Assembly: GCF_005239225.2 (NCBI RefSeq)
Contig: NC_133288.1
Location: 14,576,169-14,640,168 of the forward strand
Reading direction: 5' to 3'
Origin: Populus alba
Taxonomy: Eukaryota > Streptophyta > Magnoliopsida > Malpighiales > Salicaceae
Length of the DNA: 64,000 nucleotides
Of the stretch, positions 37,416 to 49,431 are shown in pieces (the stretch's first letter is position 1; each line of letters opens with the position of its first letter). Position numbers and translations under genes: made by a program. The notes beneath the pieces were generated by a model. That model did not search any database, was not told the DNA's origin, and was given only the letters and a program-made list of their open reading frames with translations.

Positions 37416-37980
37416 GGCTGCCCGTATTTTTAGTATAATTGTATTAAAAATATTATTTTTTTAGTGCAATTAATGTTTAAAGTATTAATGGTAAAAATAT
37501 TATTGTTTGTTTTGTTGATATTATATTTTTTTAGTATAATTGATTGTATTTGTATTAAAAAAATTATTATTATTTTAGTCTAATTAATAGTGTTGATCTC
37601 AAAACTATTATTATTTGTTCTCTTAATATTTTTTTTTGGTATAATTAATAGTAAAGTATTATTATATGTTTTTGGTATAATTAATAGTATTAATCTCAAA
37701 AATATTATTATTTTGGAGTTATAAATAATATTAGTTTTATAATAATTAATAATATTAACACTAAAAATATTATGATATGTATTATAAATATTATTATTTT
37801 TAGTAAAATTTATAAGAGTATATTTTAATGTAATTAATATTATTAATAAAATAATTGATGAATTTTAACGAAAATGTTATATATCATTTACTAATTTTAT
37901 CGAATGTGTTGTAATAATAATTTTATTAAATTACACTTAATTTTATTTTTACTTTCATTTATAAATTATTAGATGCAGGA

Positions 37981-38160
37981 TCCAAAAATAAACTTGGATC
38001 TTGCTATGTACACGACCCAAATAACCTTGGATCTTGCACGACTTGACCCAAGGCTAGACTTGAGCCAGGTTGGACATGATCCAAAATAACCTTTAGATCC
38101 TGACCACAGCAGGACCCAAATATGCTTGAGATCTAGCTTGATAGGATTTAAATAGGCTTT
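37981..38160. repeat. 33-bp minisatellite, five exact-length units
   Basis: Five consecutive units of exactly 33 bases begin TTGGATCTTG, TTGGATCTTG, TTGAGCCAGG, TTAGATCCTG and TTGAGATCTA, most containing GACCCAAATA. Pattern and period match the loci at 14699-15085 and 17455-17575. The minus strand is open with an 11-residue rhythm in which Lys recurs (KHIWVLLWSGS, KGYFGSCPTWL, KSSLGSSRARS, KVIWVVYIARS). Confidence 0.9.
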
Positions 38161-38464
38161 AGTTGTGCTTCTAATTTTTTTTGCAAATTGAAAATGAGCC
38201 CGTGACGTAACGCGAGTCACCTAACTAGTTAAAAGCTATATGGATTAGGACTACTTGACGGTTAATAACTTTTATTTATTTATTTATATTTGATTTTGTA
38301 TTACAATTTAACTGGATTTATTATTGCTCATTTAATTAATTAATTTATTTTTTTAGCTTTTAAGCACTGATTTTTATTAAAAAAAAAGAAAAGAAAAGAA
38401 AAACTCAAATCAGTAATCAAATCAAATTTATCATAATCAGCAGCACAGATGAAGCTGACTGGAG

Positions 38465-39360
38465 CTAATTCAAAAAATCGTAAGCAATCTCTCCAGCAAC
38501 GTATCTTTCAAAACTAAGTTAGGAGGAGGTAGCTTTAAGTGCCTATTGCATGCTCCAGGGGACACCATTATGCTTTCATGAAGAATTCCACTTTGAATTG
38601 GTAGTTTTGTCCGTTCAAAAAGCCATTGAAGCTTGAAAGGTTCGATCCCCAAGAGAAGTACGGCAGCTCTATAACCTGTACCGATTCTCAATAATGTATA
38701 TAGCATTTGAGCGCATCTTCCTCTATGTGATCCTTGCCCTCCAAACAATAATGATCTCTTGCAAGTTGAGTGTTGTCGAAAGGAAGGGGGGGATTATGAG
38801 GATAAAGCAAATACATTTAGCGAACGACTACTTTCTATTAGGACATCCTTAAGGATATCTCCACATGTTGATCTGGACGTGGCCACTTATTTAGCATGGT
38901 CAGCCTCCATTAGTGGTTGCTGATGGGCTCTTCAATGGGATGGATTCCTTCAGTGTTCACGACTCATCGTGTATGTGATCAAACAGCATTGCCCACTTGC
39001 GGTGGTGGTATCTTAATAAAACACAGGCTCCGATGTCATTAGGGCCTTACGGAGGCACTGATTTTGAAGGAAAAGAGAGGAGATTCTTCTCATCATTTCT
39101 TAATTACAACTCTAAATAAGAATCCCCCCCACCGCTCGTTCTTGGATCTCAGGGGGTGATGTGTAGCGACAACAAAAGGAACAGTGCCTTTGAATTCCTT
39201 CCATTTTAACCTCTGATATTCCACTCACCTCACACTTGCCAGTCTAACCTCTTTGCAAAGAAAGTGGTGCGGTCACCTTCGGTCATATTGGCCTTTCAGA
39301 AAGTGGTGCGTCAGAATTCAGCTTCGGTTTGGTCAAAAAGAACCTTGAAAAGAAACTCCA
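38465..39360 (-). other. Unassigned block with a 92-codon open frame
   Basis: Base composition rises to near-balanced here. The minus strand has an open frame at 38470-38748 with FGGQGSHRGRCAQMLYTLLR, IGTGYRAAVLLLGIEPFKLQ and ESIMVSPGACNRHLKLPPPN. I do not recognise it. It reads more like protein than the surrounding DNA and could be a relic exon. 38750-39360 has no recognisable frame but repeats AGAAAGTGGTGCGGTC-like words at about 39263 and 39299. Confidence 0.3.
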
Positions 39361-40682
39361 GATATTATTGTGGCCCATTTTTGGTCAGGTGCAATAACCA
39401 ATAATATATATATATATATATATATAACCCTTCAGCCTCTGGGACATCCCTGCAACTTCATTTTTGCTCAAAATTGCTTTCATGGCCAGGCAGAGGTAAA
39501 TAGAACTCCGATGCTATGGATGAACATCAATTTTGGAGCCATTCACACCAGTGTGTACGGTTTCAATGGATAATTATCAATATTGTATTTTTCGGGGTCC
39601 AACCGTGATAGGAAAGAAAGCTTTCAAGATCCACTAATTAACGTGACTTGCCGTCACAACTCTCTCTGTCCTTTAGGAGCAATTAAGGCAATTCTATGGA
39701 GCACAAAGCTGCAGCCAAGTCCGCACGGTGCGGTCATGTTGATTGGATAGCCATGGGAACTATAACCTTGACGAACAGGAAATAAAGCTGAGATCCTCAC
39801 ACCAAACAAAGGACCATGCATCACCCTGCTACTTTATGCAATAGAAAGCATACAATATTGTTGAAATACCAGTGATCTTATGCAAACGAATGAAGAAGAA
39901 GATCAGAGTAGGGAACGTTCTAGTTAGGGAACTAAATGGAGAAAAGTTTTGGTAAGAGTTAGTACACAATCAATTAAGGCGCACAAATCCCTGTAGAATC
40001 AAGAAAATAAATTCTTTACCGCATTCAAGAATGGTTTCGAGTCATGTCTTTGCCATCGTTATTACAAGTGATACTTGTAACAATAAAAAACAGGGACAGC
40101 CTACCTCTGCTGCCCGAAACTTTTGCAGTGTATCATGTCTCTCCTTGGTGTTTCACATTCCTATCTTGCCTTCCAATTAAACTCTAAAATCTTAAACCCA
40201 GCTTCCACCCATGCCTCTCTCTTCAATTATTTCACCGATAGATCTGAGATCCAAGATCTAAAATCACAGTTTAAGGTTCCTCAATGAGTTACAATTTTTG
40301 CTCCTTGGAACTAACAACACTTTCTAATGCTGGCAACAAAACAGTCAATTAAACAGCAAAGAAAGAAATTATCACTATACTATATCTGTTACTTGTACCA
40401 AAATAACAAAACAAAAGCAACAGCTATATATGTATTGTTCAGATTCCTCATCAGGAACTTTCTGCACAGATCCTTCCACTCGAACCTCAAAATAAAAATC
40501 ACAGTTACTATTCTTTTAGGCAACAGACCAACAGCTGGATCAACTTCATGATTGTATAACAATTAATGGGCTATAGAACCACGCCTAAAGTAGAGTGGAA
40601 GGATAGCCTAAATATCATGCAATATATGGATAATGGTAACATTATATGATGGTCATAGTTAGGCAATTAACATGAATTATCG

Positions 40683-40797
40683 ATGCAGTGCAAACATCAT
40701 TCTCTTGACAACGGTAAAAAACTTCTACTATTTCTCAGATGCAATGCAAACATCATTCTCTTGAAAATGGAAAAAACCTTCTCCTACTATTTCTCAT
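40683..40797. repeat. 56-bp tandem duplication
   Basis: ATGCAGTGCAAACATCATTC (40683) is repeated as ATGCAATGCAAACATCATTC (40739), followed by similar CTCTTGA...CTACTATTTCTCA. It lies inside an intron position of the PPOX pseudogene. Confidence 0.9.
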
Positions 40798-41974
40798 GAG
40801 CAACAATGTAGCATTGATCTCCGGGTTATTCAATTATGTCCCATATACAATGATGACAGACCTACAGCTTTGGATACGGGATCAGCATGTGTGAAGAGAA
40901 CTAAATTAAATTGAGTATAAGCAGAATGTGATACCAACCTGCAGCTGCTAAACATTTACTGCCAGTGTAGCACTGGATTCAACAATGGACTTTTGAGGTT
41001 AAGTTTACACATTATTTGAATCATCTGAGTGAACTTTAACTAGAAAAGATAAACTGCTCCATGGACAAATGGACCAACTGAAGAAAATGAAACTCCACGG
41101 TCATATTTTCCATAAACAGATGTGACTGTAAAAGGTGCAGAGAGTGTACAGCGCAGATCTACCAGTAGGCAACTAAGTTAACCACAACCCAACAATAATG
41201 ATCACAAGAAAGCCCATGAAACCAAAAAAACAAGGGTATTTTTTGGTTTCATGGATCCATAAGAATTCACACTTTTTGTCCATTCTCAAATGCCTGAAGG
41301 ACCACACAGGTGAATATCAAATGCCCATCAGTGTCTACTGGATCGATATATAATCTAAGCTCACTTACAGCATACAACAATGAATATGATATAAATACAA
41401 TGCCTCCTATCAGCCTTTTGTTTGATATATCCTCAAGGCCCCCTTCCCCCAAGAGAGGGGATTCAAGTTCAAGTAAATTCAAAAGGCATGAAATACCTGC
41501 AGATTAAGACCATCCCAGTAGAAAAGGAGTGATGCATGAGGATTTTCAGATTATTCACGTGCCTTTCGACTTTCATAATTGGTGTACCTTAAAAGTGTAA
41601 GATTTGCAGCAATATTAAAAACCATGAGAAGTTTTGGAACCGAATCTAATCTCATAATTTCCATGAAAAAAGCAGAGCACTTACCAAACAAACCCATCCT
41701 TGTCAACTCGTTTCAACAACACAATTCTTGATCAGCTGTTGCAAATGGTTACATAACAAGTAATGGTTAGGTAAACTAATTCCCTCAATGAAAAAATTTT
41801 CACCGGTCATTTCTGCATCTTTACAGACATCAGATAATTTTGAAAGAACATTCAAAGTGCAGATGTGTTGGGATCGGTTGATCTTTTCCCGGAGGCTAAA
41901 TACAAGGTCTAACTTGTTTCAGCAACTCGCCTGCATCCATAAAGTAGCCAATATTATTAGATATAGAGAAAGCT

Positions 41975-43192
41975 ACAATTACACAACAATGGAGGAGTCA
42001 ACTCAACTCCATGCTCTCTTACTCACTGTGCTGCTGCAGCCACTACTGCTGCCCTCTAGCAGCTCACTCATCTCTTTTCTCCTCTCAATTGGCTCTACAT
42101 TTCTGCTAGTGCTTGCCTCTATTTATAGCTGAAAATGGGGAGCAAACTTCTCCATTTTCAGCCAGCATTTCTACCAATAATGGAAGAAATCCAGCCTGAT
42201 TGCTGGCTAGAAGTGCACCTTTTGTCTCCACACCCAACAATCTCTCACTTGGAGACAACAGGCACAAGACATGTCTTCTAACCTCAAAGACCTACTCAGT
42301 TCTCATTTGCATGACTAACTCCCACTTCATTTGAGTAACTGTCACATAACTAACTCCCAATTGATTTAAGTGGTCTGTTTAGCCTATGCTCATTGCACCT
42401 CATTGCAGTTCATCTAGGCTGCATTTCCTTGGTAATTTGGTGGAATCTCTTCATCATCTATGAGTTTGGTCTCCAATCCCGAGTGCAGCAGTATCCATTC
42501 ATGTATTACAATGCGATCAAAAGCACACTACTCTTTCAAGAGCATGCTTATCTAAGAGTTTGTGCCTGCCCTTTGCTCCACCCTAAAAAACATATCTTAT
42601 TACTCCATGAGTTATCTATTTTTCATTTAAGAATCCAACTAGCTCTCTACTTTATCATGGGACAGCCCACTGAAGTTAATTCACGCTTGTCTTCATATTT
42701 TGAGTATTACAATGCCATTAAAAGCTCACCTATCTGAATATTACATTAGTTTTCTCATAGTGGATTTATCTATCTTCATAAAGTTAAATTTCACGGTTAG
42801 AGTATTGTACTACAAACAAGCATGAATGCTCTATTAAAGTGTGACAGATTATCTTGTTGAGTAATACACAACAATGGAGGAGGAAACTCAACTCCATACT
42901 CTCTTAATTATTATGCAGTGCTGCTGCAGCAGCCACTATTGTTATCCTTAAACAGCTCACTCTCTCTCCTTTCTCCTCTCAATTAACTTTACATTTATGA
43001 TTGTGCTTGCCTCTATTGATAGCTGAAAATAGGGGGACAAACTTCTCCATTTCCAGCCAAGATTTCTTCCAATAATGGCAGAAATGCAGCCATGATTTCC
43101 ATCCTAATATTCTGCCGTTTTCCAGCTCATGTCCATCCTTCTTTTCCAGCTTAATTGCTGGCTAAAAGTGTCTTTTGTCTCCATATTCAACA
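41975..43192 (-). mobile_element. Small LTR-pair element (TRIM-like), minus orientation
   Basis: Two direct copies of a ~265-340 bp sequence occur at about 41975-42239 and 42855-43192. Both start with ACACAACAATGGAGGAG and include GTGCTTGCCTCTAT and TTTTGTCTCCA. The right copy has TGTTGA...TCAACA ends. On the minus strand a purine-rich tract (CCAAGTGAGAGAT) directly precedes the start TGTTGGG of the left copy, as a polypurine tract would. This makes the right copy the 5' LTR. The ~615-bp interior has no coding domain and I could not find a convincing primer-binding site. The element sits between exons A and B of the PPOX pseudogene. Confidence 0.65.
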
Positions 43193-44639
43193 AAATGTTC
43201 CATAACATATTCATTAATATGAATGAAAAGATGGTAATTAATTCTACAAGAAAAATCAAATTTGCATTTTTTAAAAATAAGAAAAGTAGGACAATGTTTG
43301 AGTGGAAAATCCTTTCATTTCTAATTCATGAAAGAACTGAGTTAATTTTAAATGAAAAGCAAAGAGAAAAAAAGTGAAAGATGCTTTTAACTTTTGTGAA
43401 ATGAATAGAATAACACTCATATACAACTTTTGTTAGGATTGTAAAATCTAGCGCAACAGCTGAAAATCCAATTTAATAGATAAATTCAAGGCCTACTTTT
43501 ATATGTGTGTGTGTGTGTTTATGTTATATGTGTTTTTAGTCTTTGTAGACAACTCTAGTTAAAGTCTAAGAGTCGAGAATTTATAGAATTAAGATGCGTA
43601 ATAAGTTTTATGTAAAGGTATCAATATGGAAGGTAGCTAGTTTTACATATAATTCAAGGTATTAAGCCATCTAGACGAGATTATATGATGCAATTTTAAC
43701 TCAAGAAGTGATGTCAGGTAAACATTGTGTGTAATGGCCATGGAAATCTAAAAATGATAGTTATAGTATTAATTTCTTTGATTGCACCAAGGAATTTAAG
43801 TGAAGACTATTTATCTTTTTTCACTCGTATTAGCCTAAAAAATCTTCCTTTTACAATGCAAATCCATCTTATAATCAATTTTCTTAAAATAAAAAAGAAA
43901 AGAAAAACAGAGATTATGACTTGCTAAAAGTATCATAACCACACCAACACCAGCCCTAAGAACTAGATTTCCTTGTTTAGTTTCAATTTGCATTCGTCCT
44001 TTAAACAAACTCCAATGGAGCTAACCTACTCCAATAGCTATGTACCATTCAGTTGCCTGTAAACTAAGAAAGCGCCCAAAAAAGATCCATTACTGCAACT
44101 TTCATCAAATTTGGGAACTTATTTCTAAAGTCATTTATGTCACATGACATTTAAGTCATTACTTGGAACTCCTATATGGTGCACAAGCTTCAAAGTTTCC
44201 ATAAAGCACAAAAAAGGATAGACAAGTATCGTGTTAGTTCCATAAGCTTTCTCTTTGAATTCAGATTGAAGATCTTATTAAGAAAGAATTATATGGCCTA
44301 CCATTATAGTATTTTGAATTTAGATTGTAAAAGTGAAAACTATTATAAATCAGATCACATTATCCCTTAAACAAAAAATCGATAAATACATCAATTTGGT
44401 ACCTTCAAAAGTAGCATGCATGTCAACATGGTGACATAATTTATCAAACCATCAACAATAAATAGCAAAAGAAGAGTAACATATGATTTTGCATCCTTCC
44501 CAACTATTGACAAGGCCATAGCATTTGGTTCCCTCAACCCAAAAGATGATGCGTCATCAAACCATTTATGGAATTGTAAGATAGAAAACATAAGACTTGT
44601 AAAAGAGCAAAAATGTCAAAATTTGTTTGAATGCCCTTT

Positions 44640-44820
44640 CCATAGGGTTTCCCTTAATTATATAGAGAAGATTTGCATAATTAATGATAGATTTCCAACA
44701 CCTAAATGCTATACAAGGTAAGTATTAATGGCAGATTTCCAGCATGTAAATGTTATACAAGGTAAGTAAATATCCCTAAAATAGTATAAATCAAATCCCT
44801 AAATTATCTCCATAATATTT
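44640..44820 (-). repeat. Probable 3' end of the copia element with a local duplication
   Basis: GATTTCCAACACCTAAATGC TATACAAGGTAAGTA is followed by a near copy, GATTTCCAGCATGTAAATGT TATACAAGGTAAGTA. It lies just past the pol fragment, where the 3' LTR start would be. LTR status is inference. Confidence 0.4.
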
Positions 44821-44821
44821 G

Positions 44822-45570
44822 CTCTCAAATTGATGCTAGTAGATCAAGAAGCATAATTTTTTCAACCAATAATTGATGCTGGTGTCGAGAAAGAGATTTA
44901 ATGAAGATATCTACAGTTTGATGCTCGGCATAAATGTGAGGAAGAGTAATCATATGTTGGTCAAAAGATTCACGTATGGAACGACTATCGACTTTGATAT
45001 GTTTCGTACGATTATAAAAGACAAGATTAACAGTGATATGAATAGCACTAGTATTATCAGCATGAAGATGAGTGGAATGATCTTGAGGAAAACCAAGTTC
45101 ACCCAATAACCTATGAAGCCAAGTGATCTTGGAGCAAGTTGAAGACATAACGTGGTATTTAAACTCAGTGAAGGACTTAGAAACTTTGTTTTGCTTCTTA
45201 CTCTTCCAAGAAATAAGTGCATTGTCTAAAAACATGCATCAACCAATAACATAATTATGAGTATCTGCACATCCAACCCCGTTAGCGTTACTATACCCCA
45301 CCAACTGTAAGGAAGACTTCTTAGGAAAGAATAATCAGTGTGTAGAGGTGCCCTTCAGATATTGAATAATGCGATGAACAACGGTTAGGTGAAGATTTCG
45401 AGGGGCCTACATAAACTGACTAATCTGTTGCACAACAAAATAAATATCAGGACGAGTAATTGTTAAGTACTTCAAACTCCCATCAAGTTGTCGATACAAG
45501 GATGGATCTGATAGGAGATCTCCTTCCTCTTGATGAAGCTTAAGATTTACCTCTAAAGGAGTAAGAATAT
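44822..45570 (-). mobile_element. Ty1-copia pol fragment (RT end and RNase H), decayed
   Basis: Minus-strand frames read [68 protein letters not shown], then LISWKSKKQNKVSKSFTEFK, SSTCSKITWLHRLLGELGFP, LHADNTSAIHI and RTKHIKVDSRSIRESF. This is the C-terminal reverse transcriptase and RNase H order of Ty1-copia elements. Stops occur (for example where Trp is usual before CMFLDNALISW), so it is inactive. It sits next to exon A of the PPOX pseudogene on the same strand. Only the 3' third of pol is present. Confidence 0.93.
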
Positions 45571-47640
45571 AAATACTCAATTGGAGGCCAACTAAACTCC
45601 TATCAAATCTCTATTGATTTTTTTAAGATCACATCTCAATCTTAATTATAAATTGCGTGATAACGAGTTTCACTCCTTAAAATTCAATTTTATTAGTTTT
45701 ATTATTTTTATTTTTTATCTATCTTATAACAACAAAATGAAACAAAAATACAAAAAATAAGGAAAAATAAATGAACTTCACTAAAAGTATATTGTTTTTA
45801 GAAATTTTTTATTTTTAAAAATACATGGGAAAATAAGAGTCAAAATGGTAACATGATATATCTAATGAATGTGATTCTTTATTTTATTTTATTTTTGCAT
45901 TTTACTTCATCAGGATAAATATTTGTTAAACATCAACTTACCAAAACCATAAATGTAAGTATTAATAAAAAAGAACTTGATTTTTTTACACAAATATATT
46001 AGAAAAAAAAAAGAATAATATACTAATTGCAGGTTGTAACATAAAAATTTTTTGAATTCTAATTTGTTAACTAATTATACAATTATTAAAGAAAATTTAA
46101 CATCAAAGAAAGCAAATAAAATCATGAAGGAAATATTTTTTTTTAAAACTTCTTTTATGATTCATATAATAATCTCTCTTTAAAAAAAAATTGTATAAGA
46201 CAAATAGTTCATTGATCAAACAATGAAAGAAATTTAAAGAAAAATATTTGACATAACTATGATGACAAGAACTTTATTTTCATAGAATATTCACAACCAT
46301 GAACATAAAAAAATTGCATTGTAGGCATATAGAAATAATTAAGAAAATGATTGCTAATATGATAAAAAAAAGGCAAGAGAATCTCATTCAAAAATAAATA
46401 TTAAATTGATTTATATCTAATAAAATAATATTATAAATATAATATCATTTATTCAATTTTTTTTTATTAAATTTAAAAAAAAATCATGAAGTGCATAATA
46501 AAAAGAATATATGCTAATACCATAATAAAAGTCATAAATTTCATTTGAAAACAAATCCAAAATTTGTTGTAGTTATTTTATATTTTATATAAATATAAAA
46601 TAAAGGCTTAAAAAAGCTTAGGAATTTTTTTTTGTTAGGTTGGGTGGATAACATATTGTATGTTTTAATTTTGTTTAATATTATATGACATGTTGTTTAC
46701 ACTGGTTAAACGTCACCCATTTAAGTTTGGTTTTCGGCTTCAAGGATCTAAAAAACTCTTTTTTAATCTAAAAAAACCTTCCTAAACATCTAAATAAACT
46801 CATTTATGAGTTTAAATTAGAAAAAAAAATCAGTTAAAATACAAAAAAACCGACACTAATTTAAAGATCTCATTGAGCTCTGACTTATATTTTTTTGATA
46901 GAAAAAAGCAAACAAAAAAATAAATCAATGGAATTCTTCTCTTCAAAGAAAATCTGTTAATATTAAAAATGACTTTTTTATTATTGAAATTGGATTAACC
47001 GGCAATCTTCTCTATTTTCAGTAACTTTCTCTCTTTTATTAAGCATATGAACTACAAAAGAAACAGAATGGAGTTGTTTTACTGAAACAAAAATTGCAAA
47101 AGCTAAAGGGGTCAAAAACAAAATTCAAATGAAAGTAGGTGGACCAAACTTTCCTTTGAATAGTAAAAAAGTATTCAAAGGTGTCACAGTTATCATCAAT
47201 AGTAAAAAAGTGATGTTTTTCTTTTTTATTTAATAATCATGCCCCTTGTAATCTAAGAATATAAAAAGAGGAATTTTGATATTACGATGATAATTATATT
47301 TTATTTGAAAAAATATTAAAATATTTTTTTATTTTTAAAATTTATTTTTGATATTAATATATTAAAATAATTTAAAAATAAAAAATATTTAAATTAAAAA
47401 TATATATATTTTTTTTAAATTGATTCGAAAATGAAAGAAGAAAATAAATAAATGCTTCCGCGTCTAAAGAATGAAAAATGTATTCGAAACGCTACGCACA
47501 TCAAAGCAGTAATTATATGCCACGTATGAAACAAAGTGCCCCCTTCCTTCACCGGATCCCCTCTTTACAAATCCAGAAAAGAAAAGAAATTCGACGGAGG
47601 ATTTCTTGCTTGAAAAACGTCAACAATTCTTCCAATTGAA
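45571..47640. other. AT-rich DNA upstream of the Bet1-like gene
   Basis: There is no supported gene. A diverged MITE-like piece (TGATATTAATATATTAAAAT, TTTAAAAATAAAAAATATTT) lies at about 47290-47420. The last 150 bases, richer in C, should hold the promoter and leader of the next gene. Confidence 0.5.
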
Positions 47641-47679
47641 TTATCGCAAGTCTCCCTCCCAGTCAAATTTCCTTCAAGA

Positions 47680-49431
47680 ATGGCGTCAAGGTCGAGCGGA
47701 GGAGGTGGTTCTATTTACGGTGGCGCTGCTCCTTACAGATCCAGGTATTGCTTGGTCGTCAAATTTAGGGTTTAAGATTCTTTTATCATATTTGTAATTT
47801 TTGTATTCAAAATCTTTGTAGAGAGGGACTTAGCACGAGACCGATGGCGAGCTCTGATGAAATACAATTGCGGATTGACCCGATCCATGGGGATTTGGAC
47901 GACGAGATCACTGGCCTCCGTAGCCAAGTTAGGCAATTAAGAAACGTAAGCTCTTTTTAGTTGAAATTGTTGAGCTTGCTTAATTATGGTAAAGCAATTC
48001 CTCTGTAAAAGGTGGATATGCTGCAATTTTATTTGTTTGGGGCTGTAAATGGGGTAATTTATTAGGGATTAGGTTTTGTAATACTTAATTGCAAAAATAA
48101 GCCTGATTGTGTTGCAAAATTGGGCAGTTCCACATGCTGTTGGAATTATGCACAGGAATTTTCTCCTTGTTTGTAAGATTTTGTATTGGGGTTTACTTCA
48201 ATGAAATCTATTCATACTCGTTTTATATTGGATTGGAGGTAAAAAGTGGCTTTTCTTTAACAACCAGTGCAATTGAAATATTAACTTTGAATGCCAGGAA
48301 GATGAGTTGTGGAGTGAATAAAATGACCATCAAGGTTGTATTGGAGACCCTAGGCTCTGGATGGATTATCCTCTATAATCTTTATAAAAGTTGAAGATAT
48401 ATGTGATTTATCAACTCTGGATTTGTGAAATTTAGAGATGTTCTTTTATGGGATTTAACAAAATTATCGTCAATTTTGGTTTTTGGATATCGTGTTGTTT
48501 TTTTTTATTAAGAACAGAAACAAAACAAGGTTTCACTTGAGGTTGTTCCACCAATGGAAGGATTATGGTGGATTGATTGCTTTAAAGACTCTGGGGGAGT
48601 GCTTTCAGTTTGAAATATGAGCACATTTCCTGCAAAAATAAAAACTGCTGTTGATGATTTTGCTAATGATGAAGTGCTTTCAGTTTGAAATTTAACATTA
48701 TTTTCTGGCGTTGCCAGTTTGACTGCAGAATGGTTTGAAGTTTCCCTGCCATTGTTATGTTCTGTTAGATTTAATTTTAATAATGTGGTGCAGGTTGCGC
48801 AAGAGATAGAATCAGAAGCGAAGTATCAGAAGGATTTCTTAGAGACTCTGGTATATGCTTATATTTATTTTAACATTTGTGCACGCTAAGTCTTCCTTCT
48901 TTTAGATTCTGGTTTCCTCAATATTGCTACTCCTAGGATGTTATAATATCCATTTGAATTGCTAGTTTGCGAAAATCAATCCATGTTTTGTTATTAATTT
49001 GAAACGAGCACAATTGCTTTCATTATGTGAAACTATAGTAGATAAGGAAATGGTTGATAAAAGTACTGAACGTTAGAAATAGCACATATTGTAAAAAAGA
49101 AGAAGAAGATTATTATCTGCACACAACTGACAGTATTGATTCTCAAAAAGAAAAAAAAGAACTTGGAACATTGAATTTTATTTTCAAGAAGGAATTGATA
49201 AATGAAACATTCATCCATTTCTAAAATCTGTAACTGCCTTCTGAAAGCTTGCTTTTAATGACATGACAGCAAATGACTGTGATGAAAGCTCAAGCTGGTG
49301 TGAAGAACAACATCAGGAAATTAAACAAGAGTATCATCAAGAATGGTGGAAACCATATCGTTCATGTGGTTCTTTTTGCACTGTTTTGTTTCATGGTGGT
49401 TTACCTGTGGTCCAAAATGTCTAGAAGATGA
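47680..49431 (+). CDS. Bet1/Sft1-like SNARE protein (4 exons)
   Basis: Exons are 47680-47744, 47822-47945, 48794-48850 and 49270-49431, all with GT-AG introns and matching phase, giving 135 residues. The start MASRSSGGGGSIYGGAAPYR is followed by EGLSTRPMASSDEIQLRIDP. The SNARE helix lies at about 45-105 (LDDEITGLRSQVRQLRNVAQ, EIESEAKYQKDFLETLQMTV) and a C-terminal membrane anchor at about 112-129 (IVHVVLFALFCFMVVYLW) ends in SKMSRR. By family knowledge, Bet1/Sft1-type Qc-SNAREs are tail-anchored and act in ER-Golgi or intra-Golgi vesicle fusion. Length and sequence match, from memory, the Arabidopsis Bet1-like protein At4g14600. The start is the only Met giving the conserved N-terminus. Confident on family; the exact fusion step is inferred. 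Confidence 0.95.

Larger units (their letters stand above)
40430..44590 (-). pseudogene. PDX3: Pyridoxamine 5'-phosphate oxidase (PPOX/PDX3-type) pseudogene
   Basis: Four exon-like pieces lie in order on the minus strand. A, about 44590-44455: QFHKWFDDASSFGLREPNAM then ALSIVGKDAKS. B, 41735-41685: SRIVLLKRVDKDGFVW. C, 41587-41497: YTNYESRKARE, stop, SENPHASLLFYWDGLNLQ. D, 40485-40430: VRVEGSVQKVPDEESEQY. These match the FMN-binding oxidase half of plant PPOX, the vitamin B6 salvage enzyme that makes pyridoxal phosphate. Splice sites around B, C and D are still GT-AG and in phase. Exon C has TAA at 41551-41553 where Leu is expected, and exon B has TGA at 41732-41734 where Ser is expected. The 3' exons (HSRPRGSQIGA onward) and the N-terminal epimerase half were not found. 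Retroelements lie in and beside it. It is dead; family call strong. Confidence 0.88.

Noticed and set aside
41267..41482. 71-codon minus-strand frame directly after PPOX exon C (LGEGGLEDISNKRLIGG)
   Set aside because: It does not match any part of PPOX and lies where the intron between exons C and D should be. It is probably intron sequence read by chance.
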